The position numbers and the translations under genes are program-made. Shown piece by piece: positions 56,130-59,779 of a stretch of DNA of 59,779 bases. Origin of the DNA: Flavobacteriaceae bacterium (GTDB lineage Bacteria; Bacteroidota; Bacteroidia; Flavobacteriales; Flavobacteriaceae); contig JAENXC010000020.1 in assembly GCA_016649715.1 (NCBI GenBank), forward strand, positions 1 through 59,779. Direction: 5' to 3'. Below the pieces are notes generated by a model. It ran no database searches and was not told where the DNA came from. It saw only the letters and a list, made by a program, of their open reading frames with translations. Every line of letters begins with the position of its first letter. Position 1 is the first letter of the stretch.

Positions 56130-57134
56130 TTAAGACTCATCATCACCATAAACCAATTCAATAAAATCCACTTTTGGAATGTCCCCAAAATATTCCTTTA
56201 CTTCAATATCTTTCAACAGTTCTGAAATATTCTCTTTTTCATATCGCGCGCCTTCCATAAGTTTTTCGAGGTTTTCCACTGGTTCTTTCCCGAAGAAATC
56301 GCCAAATATTTTAAATTCTTTGATGTGTCCTTTTTCAACAAAAATGCGCAAGTCTATTTCGCCAATGGGGAAACGCTTGCTGCGCTGGATGTTGAATTTG
56401 GGCGAACGGCCGTAGTTCCAGTCCCAAGTGTCGTATTTTTCTTCTTTTAATTGATGGACCGCTTTCCACTCCTCGGGCGTTAAATGGTAGCTTTCAAAAG
56501 GCTCGCTTTCATCGTAAAGTCCTTCCAATAAAAGTCTTCGAAATTTCTCGATTTTCAGGTCTTTCTTTAAAAATTCAGAGATATTTGCCACTCGGCTGCG
56601 CACGGATTTATGGCCTTTGGATTCTATTTTGCTCATTTTCACGTTTAGTGCGTTTACCACTTCGCCCAAATCTGTATTGAACAAAAGCGTGCCGTGGCTC
56701 ACCATCCGTTTTCCGGTAGAAAACTGTGCGGTGCCCGAAATTTTCTTTTCGTCCACTTGAATATCGTTGCGGCCTTTCAGTTCGGCATTCAGCCCCAAAC
56801 TGTTCAAAACCTTGATTACCGGCGCGGTAAACTTTTTAAAATTGTTCAAGCTTTTCACATCGTGATTGGTGATAAAGCTGAAATTAAGATTCCCAAAATC
56901 GTGATACACCGCGCCACCGCCCGAAACCCTTCGCACCACATGTATATTTTTCTTTTCAACATATTGGTGGTTTATCTCTTCCAGCGTGTTTTGGTTGCGG
57001 CCTATGATGATGGAGGGCTCGTTTATATAAAATAACAAATAATCGTTTTCAGCACTAAAATTTCGCAGTGCGTATTCTTCCAACGCCAAGTTCAATCGGG
57101 GGTTGGTGTTGCCTTCGTTTTCTAAAAAAATCAT
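56130..57134 (-). CDS. lplA: Lipoate-protein ligase A
   Basis: 334 residues from the ATG at 57134; a TTG at 57155 would add seven residues but lies inside a TATCTTTG promoter box, so I reject it. 'NPRLNLALEEYALRN', 'INEPSIIIGRNQNTLEEIN', 'VVRRVSGGGAVYHDFGNLNFSFI' and 'GRNDIQVDEKKISGTAQ' are the substrate-binding motifs, with the lysine in 'DEKKISGTA'. It attaches lipoate to the E2 subunits of 2-oxoacid dehydrogenases using ATP. Confidence 0.95.
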   Translation of the reverse strand: MIFLENEGNTNPRLNLALEEYALRNFSAENDYLLFYINEPSIIIGRNQNTLEEINHQYVEKKNIHVVRRVSGGGAVYHDFGNLNFSFITNHDVKSLNNFKKFTAPVIKVLNSLGLNAELKGRNDIQVDEKKISGTAQFSTGKRMVSHGTLLFNTDLGEVVNALNVKMSKIESKGHKSVRSRVANISEFLKKDLKIEKFRRLLLEGLYDESEPFESYHLTPEEWKAVHQLKEEKYDTWDWNYGRSPKFNIQRSKRFPIGEIDLRIFVEKGHIKEFKIFGDFFGKEPVENLEKLMEGARYEKENISELLKDIEVKEYFGDIPKVDFIELVYGDDES

Positions 57135-57152
57135 TTTTCTTTTGTTTTTGTG

Positions 57153-57160
57153 CAAAGATA
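57153..57160 (-). promoter_or_regulatory. Probable -7 promoter box for lplA
   Basis: On the minus strand it reads TATCTTTG, 18 bases upstream of the ATG. No clear TTTG at -33. Confidence 0.5.
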
Positions 57161-57494
57161 AATAATTGTTGTTCGGGATTCGGGATTCGGGATTTGGGAT
57201 TTGGCTCTAGTTTAAACAGGCTAGTATGATTGAAATATCTAATTTTCGGCACTTTGTCACCCCTGCCTGCCAGCAGGCACGGCTTTAGGGATGGGGAAAG
57301 AGCAAAGGGCCGAAAATTCAATTATTTTTACCCTAACCCTAAAGGGAATAATTGAATTTTCTACGTTCGAATCAACTTGAAACCTCCGAAATATGGATTT
57401 GAAATTAAATATCAACGCTCAATTAAACTAGAGCCTTCCATTTCAAATCCCAAATCCTAAAAATGTTCCTATCTTTAAGTTTTTTCCTTTAAAA
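57161..57494. repeat. Nested inverted repeats in the gap before the PAP2 gene
   Basis: A gap of about 340 bases with no gene. GGGATTC/GGGATTT units run at 57176-57202. GGCTCTAGTTTAA (57203-57215) is the exact reverse complement of 57423-57435. Inside, AATTTTCGGCACTTTG (57241-57256) pairs with 57303-57318, enclosing the palindrome GCCTGCCAGCAGGC (57265-57278). AAAATTCAATTATT (57313-57326) pairs with 57347-57360, enclosing a CCCTAACCCTAAAGGG unit. The right outer flank again has AAATCCCAAATCC. Confidence 0.8.
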
Positions 57495-58223
57495 ATGAGA
57501 CAATCCCTATTTGCATTTATAAAGAATTTTCAGCGTTTTCTGCGGCGTATTTTTAGGAAAGACAACCCGAAACTGCCTTATATCATTACGGTTTTAGTTG
57601 CGTTCGTAATTGTTGTGGGCGGAATAAATGTTTTTGTTGAACTCACCGAGACTTTAAAAGACGATGTGCTGGCACAATACGATCAGCAGATTTCCGAATA
57701 TATCATTTCCTTTCGCAGTCCGCCGCTCACGCAATATTTTATTTTTATGACCCATGCTGGCGATATTTACGGGTATCTAATCGTGTTTGCGATCGCACTT
57801 ATTGTTTCAATTGTGTTTTTTAAAAACTGGTGGTACGCGACCCAAACCTTGTTTGTGTTGCTTTTGGCTTCCATTTCAAACACCATTTTGAAACGGTTTG
57901 TGGACCGTGCGCGCCCGGGAATTGAACATTTGGTGGTGGTTGAAACGCTCAGTTATCCCAGTGGCCACGCTATGGCCGCCATGGCTTTTTATGGGTTTTT
58001 GATTTATCTTTTTTATAGGTTTAAAATGAACGCCTGGCTTAAGTACGGCATCATCCTGCTTTTAATTTTTATTATTTTGAGCATTGGTATAAGTAGAATA
58101 TATCTTGGCGTGCACTTTCCGTCGGACATTGCGGGCGGCTATATTGCGGGCTTGATTTGGGTGTTTTTCTGTATTTTGATCTTTAATTTGGTTGTGGTTT
58201 TTCGGCGGGATCCAAAAACGTGA
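57495..58223 (+). CDS. PAP2 family membrane phosphatase
   Basis: 242 residues with about six membrane helices and a short basic N-terminus. The three PAP2 motifs are complete: 'KRFVDRARP' near 137, 'YPSGHAMA' near 154 (catalytic His) and 'SRIYLGVHFPSDIAGG' near 200. Such enzymes remove phosphate from lipid phosphates such as phosphatidic acid, PGP or undecaprenyl diphosphate; the substrate is not decided by sequence. Last core-like gene on the right. Confidence 0.93.
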   Translation: MRQSLFAFIKNFQRFLRRIFRKDNPKLPYIITVLVAFVIVVGGINVFVELTETLKDDVLAQYDQQISEYIISFRSPPLTQYFIFMTHAGDIYGYLIVFAIALIVSIVFFKNWWYATQTLFVLLLASISNTILKRFVDRARPGIEHLVVVETLSYPSGHAMAAMAFYGFLIYLFYRFKMNAWLKYGIILLLIFIILSIGISRIYLGVHFPSDIAGGYIAGLIWVFFCILIFNLVVVFRRDPKT

Positions 58224-58474
58224 GGTTTTGTGTTCTCAAGAAAATTTATTTTTAAAAAGTATATTTCTCCGCCCCAAACACCCCCTTCACAGAATCTTTT
58301 TTCACACCCCTTTAGAACACTCCAAAATACACTTTAAGTAAACTTACTGAAAACCAATTGTTTGCGTTTCTGCGTACAGGAAAAACCCTTAAAAAAAATG
58401 GGGGATTTCCCTCTTGACTGGTATTGATTTTTTTTTAAAATTAGAGATACTATTAACCCATAAAATTTTTAGAT
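58224..58474. other. Gap before the right accessory patch
   Basis: About 250 bases, A/T-rich, with several A and T runs (58386-58400, 58430-58440) and no gene. I see no clear TTTG/TAnnTTTG promoter and no hairpin with a T-run. Confidence 0.4.
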
Positions 58475-58960
58475 ATGGCAAGTTTAACAGAAAACAGACT
58501 CAATGAAGTCTTAGACCCGGCAGTGCTAACCACTGCCATCACCGCATTAAACAATATTTTGGCAAGCCTGCCCGCAGGTGCGCTAAACGATGACCAGCGC
58601 CGCCGCTACACCGGTATGGATGTGGACAACCGTATTTTTGTGAAAACGGTGATAGACGTAATGCGCGGCAGTGGCGCAACGGTGCTTCCGGCAAGCTATC
58701 AGGTAAGCATCTTAGAGAACGACGACGAGATGTTTGATCAGATCAAGATGGTTACTGAGCGCAACGCCGCCGTTCAGCGCAAGCTGGACGACCTGTCCCG
58801 CATTGGCGGACACGAAGGGTACACCTATGCGCTGGCCGTTTACAAAATCTATGAGGCCCAAAGCGAAGCAGGCAGCGAAGAAGCCCGCGCAGGCTATGAG
58901 CTGATGCGTGAACGTTTTGTTGGGCAGGGAGGAGGCAGACCCTCCGAGGGAAACCTTTAA
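58475..58960 (+). CDS. Small helical protein of unknown function
   Basis: 161 residues, predicted all helical, acidic, no signal peptide. Start 'MASLTENRLNEVL', central 'IDVMRGSGATVLPASYQVSILENDDEMF' region, and 'SRIGGHEGYTYALAVYKIYEAQ' near 110, ending in a Gly-rich tail. It resembles short hypothetical proteins I recall from Bacteroidota, often several per genome; no function is known to me. Codon use is richer in G and C (CTG, GCC, CGC) than that of its neighbours. It has its own strong terminator, so it is not co-transcribed with the HTH gene that follows. CCTGCCCGCAGG at 58567-58578 encodes the start of 'LPAG'. Confidence 0.8.
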   Translation: MASLTENRLNEVLDPAVLTTAITALNNILASLPAGALNDDQRRRYTGMDVDNRIFVKTVIDVMRGSGATVLPASYQVSILENDDEMFDQIKMVTERNAAVQRKLDDLSRIGGHEGYTYALAVYKIYEAQSEAGSEEARAGYELMRERFVGQGGGRPSEGNL

Positions 58961-58979
58961 GGTTCATTTCTTAAAAAGA

Positions 58980-59005
58980 ACGGAAGGTAGCCTTCCGTTT
59001 TTTTT
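58980..59005 (+). terminator. Rho-independent terminator after the helical-protein gene
   Basis: ACGGAAGG (58980-58987) pairs exactly with CCTTCCGT (58991-58998) around TAG, followed by a run of eight Ts ending at 59005. Confidence 0.93.
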
Positions 59006-59030
59006 AGTTGCTAATTATAATCAAAATGGT

Positions 59031-59203
59031 CCTATTATACTACCAAAACGACCTATTATACTACCAAAATGGTCCTATTATACTACCAAAATGACCTATT
59101 ATACTACCAAAATGTACCTATTATACTAACAAAAGATACCTATTATACTACCAAAAAATACCTATTATAGGACCAAAAGAACCCTATAATACAACGAAAA
59201 ACG
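59031..59203 (+). repeat. Eight-unit tandem array, 21-22-bp period, before the HTH gene
   Basis: Units start at 59031, 59052, 59074, 59095, 59117, 59139, 59161 and 59183. The core is CCTATTATACTACCAAAA followed by 3-4 variable bases (CGA, TGGT, TGA, TGTA, GATA, AATA). The first four units share the core exactly, and units 5-8 drift. The period equals two turns of the helix, so a bound protein would sit on one face. The array ends six bases before the ATG at 59210. It is not a CRISPR array, because the variable parts are far too short. Confidence 0.93.
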
Positions 59204-59209
59204 AAGAAG

Positions 59210-59557
59210 ATGAACAATACAAACCCACCGTTACCACATATAGGAAATATGTTACGGACCCACCTTAAGAAGCACCGTTTGTTTAGAAGCGTACTTGCCC
59301 GTATGTTGGGCAGGGATTACGCTGTAGTGCTCAAATTTGAAAAAAAGGACAGCCTGCAATGCAGTCTGCTTTGGGAGCTCTCTATGGCTATAAAGCACAA
59401 CTTTTTTGCAGACCTCGCCGCCCAGCTGCCGCCAGACTTTAGCACCGATGCCCCAGACCCTACGCTGCCATTTCAGGAGCGAATTGCTGCGCTGGAGGAG
59501 GAGAATAGGTTGTTGAATGCCAAGGTGGAAACGCTGATGGCGGTGGTGCGGAAGTAG
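59210..59557 (+). CDS. Small HTH plus coiled-coil protein
   Basis: 115 residues. After 'IGNMLRTHLKKHRL' the segment 'RSVLARMLGRDYAVVLKFEKKDSLQ' (about 26-50) looks like a helix-turn-helix of the XRE type, followed by 'LLWELSMAIKHNFFADLAAQLP', and a C-terminal coiled coil 'IAALEEENRLLNAKVETLMAVV' with leucines at heptad spacing. This layout is known among small flavobacterial regulators. Dimerisation by the coil and DNA binding by the HTH are inferred. It directly follows the 21-22-bp array, which is the obvious candidate for its binding sites. Its last 34 codons are repeated at 1158-1262. Confidence 0.8.
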   Translation: MNNTNPPLPHIGNMLRTHLKKHRLFRSVLARMLGRDYAVVLKFEKKDSLQCSLLWELSMAIKHNFFADLAAQLPPDFSTDAPDPTLPFQERIAALEEENRLLNAKVETLMAVVRK

Positions 59558-59680
59558 TTTTTTTTTTTGTTATATTTGGAAGACGACTATGGACTTGCGC
59601 ACATATGGAATATATCAGCCATAACCTCATGAACACATTCGTATATAACTATGTTATTCGGGAATTTAAAAAAGGCCAAT
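59558..59680. repeat. Right copy of the terminal repeat's non-coding part
   Basis: Shares blocks with 1263-1380 in the same order, starting directly after the stop codon of the HTH gene. Similarity fades after TTTAAAAAA...CCAAT. The window continues with unrelated DNA. Confidence 0.75.
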
Positions 59681-59779
59681 GTCCATCTTTCCTGATTTGG
59701 ATCATTTTTCTTTTTTTGTTTTATGGAAGCATTTTAAAAGAAAGCAGGCGCAATGAAAATTGCGACTCAAAGTCTTAGC
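59681..59779. other. Right end of the window
   Basis: No gene is seen in the last 99 bases. The end contains CGCAATGAAAATTGCG (59750-59765), a small palindrome of the same type as ACGCAATATATTGCGTCT at 26072-26089. Confidence 0.4.

Noticed and set aside
57135-57155. TTG start at 57155 for lipoate-protein ligase
   Set aside because: The codon lies within the TATCTTTG promoter box, and the added residues are not part of the family. ATG at 57134 preferred.
58908-59129. Open frame of 73 codons across the array
   Set aside because: It reads the tandem repeat as a repeated peptide (PIILPK / YYTTK), overlaps the end of the previous gene and runs through a strong terminator. It is a by-product of the repeat.
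59031-59203. CRISPR array
   Set aside because: The units are regular, but the variable parts between cores are only 3-4 bases, and there are no cas genes. It is a tandem repeat, not spacers and repeats.

Overview
The window is chromosomal DNA of a member of the phylum Bacteroidota, most likely a flavobacterium (Flavobacteriaceae). The reasons are a SusC/SusD pair, DUF5723 and DUF7033-type proteins, lipoproteins with short lipoboxes, an str-S10-spc-alpha ribosomal cluster without tuf, moderately AT-rich DNA, and TTTG / TAnnTTTG promoter boxes such as the one in front of rpsL. I cannot name the genus.

Layout. 1-6861 is an accessory region. It holds a STAS/SpoIIAA-like gene, a 759-base stretch without a credible gene that contains an 11-bp repeat array and the 3' end of a broken HTH gene, a run of small AT-rich secreted or unknown genes led by an HNH-type secreted protein, a lipoprotein, and a type II restriction-modification pair flanked by direct repeats. 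6862-15430 is core housekeeping: radC, a deacetylase-like protein, yjjG, a lipoprotein / DUF5723 / secreted-protein set, rarA, a rhomboid protease and rlmB. 15521-20584 is a SusC-SusD-lipoprotein operon on the minus strand with its own terminator, followed by an Omp85-type outer membrane protein. 22596-40338 is one long ribosomal superoperon, rpsL to rplQ. It includes rpmD and rpmJ, which are short enough to be missed easily, and a terminator-like hairpin between rpsJ and rplC. 40416-51585 holds central metabolism and peptide use: carA, eno, gltA, an amidinotransferase-fold hydrolase, a dipeptidyl peptidase IV-like enzyme, two POT peptide transporters and a thioredoxin-like protein. 51612-57134 on the minus strand carries comEC, a RelE/ParE-type toxin-antitoxin pair, an NlpC/P60 lipoprotein, lpxB and a lipoate ligase. 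57495-58223 is a PAP2 phosphatase. 58475-59779 is a second accessory patch with two orphan genes.

The most unusual signal links the two ends. At 59031-59203 eight near-identical 21-22-bp units (two helical turns) run up to six bases before the start of a small HTH plus coiled-coil gene (59210-59557). The last 34 codons of that gene, plus about 120 bases downstream, recur at 1158-1380 as a broken copy. That copy is itself preceded by a different array with an 11-bp (one helical turn) period. After the shared segment the two loci carry different DNA, which is what a recurring insertion or recombination boundary would look like. A second theme is small palindromic repeats spread across the window, two of which lie in frame inside rarA and comEC. 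I saw no rRNA or tRNA gene, CRISPR array, or insertion sequence with a transposase.
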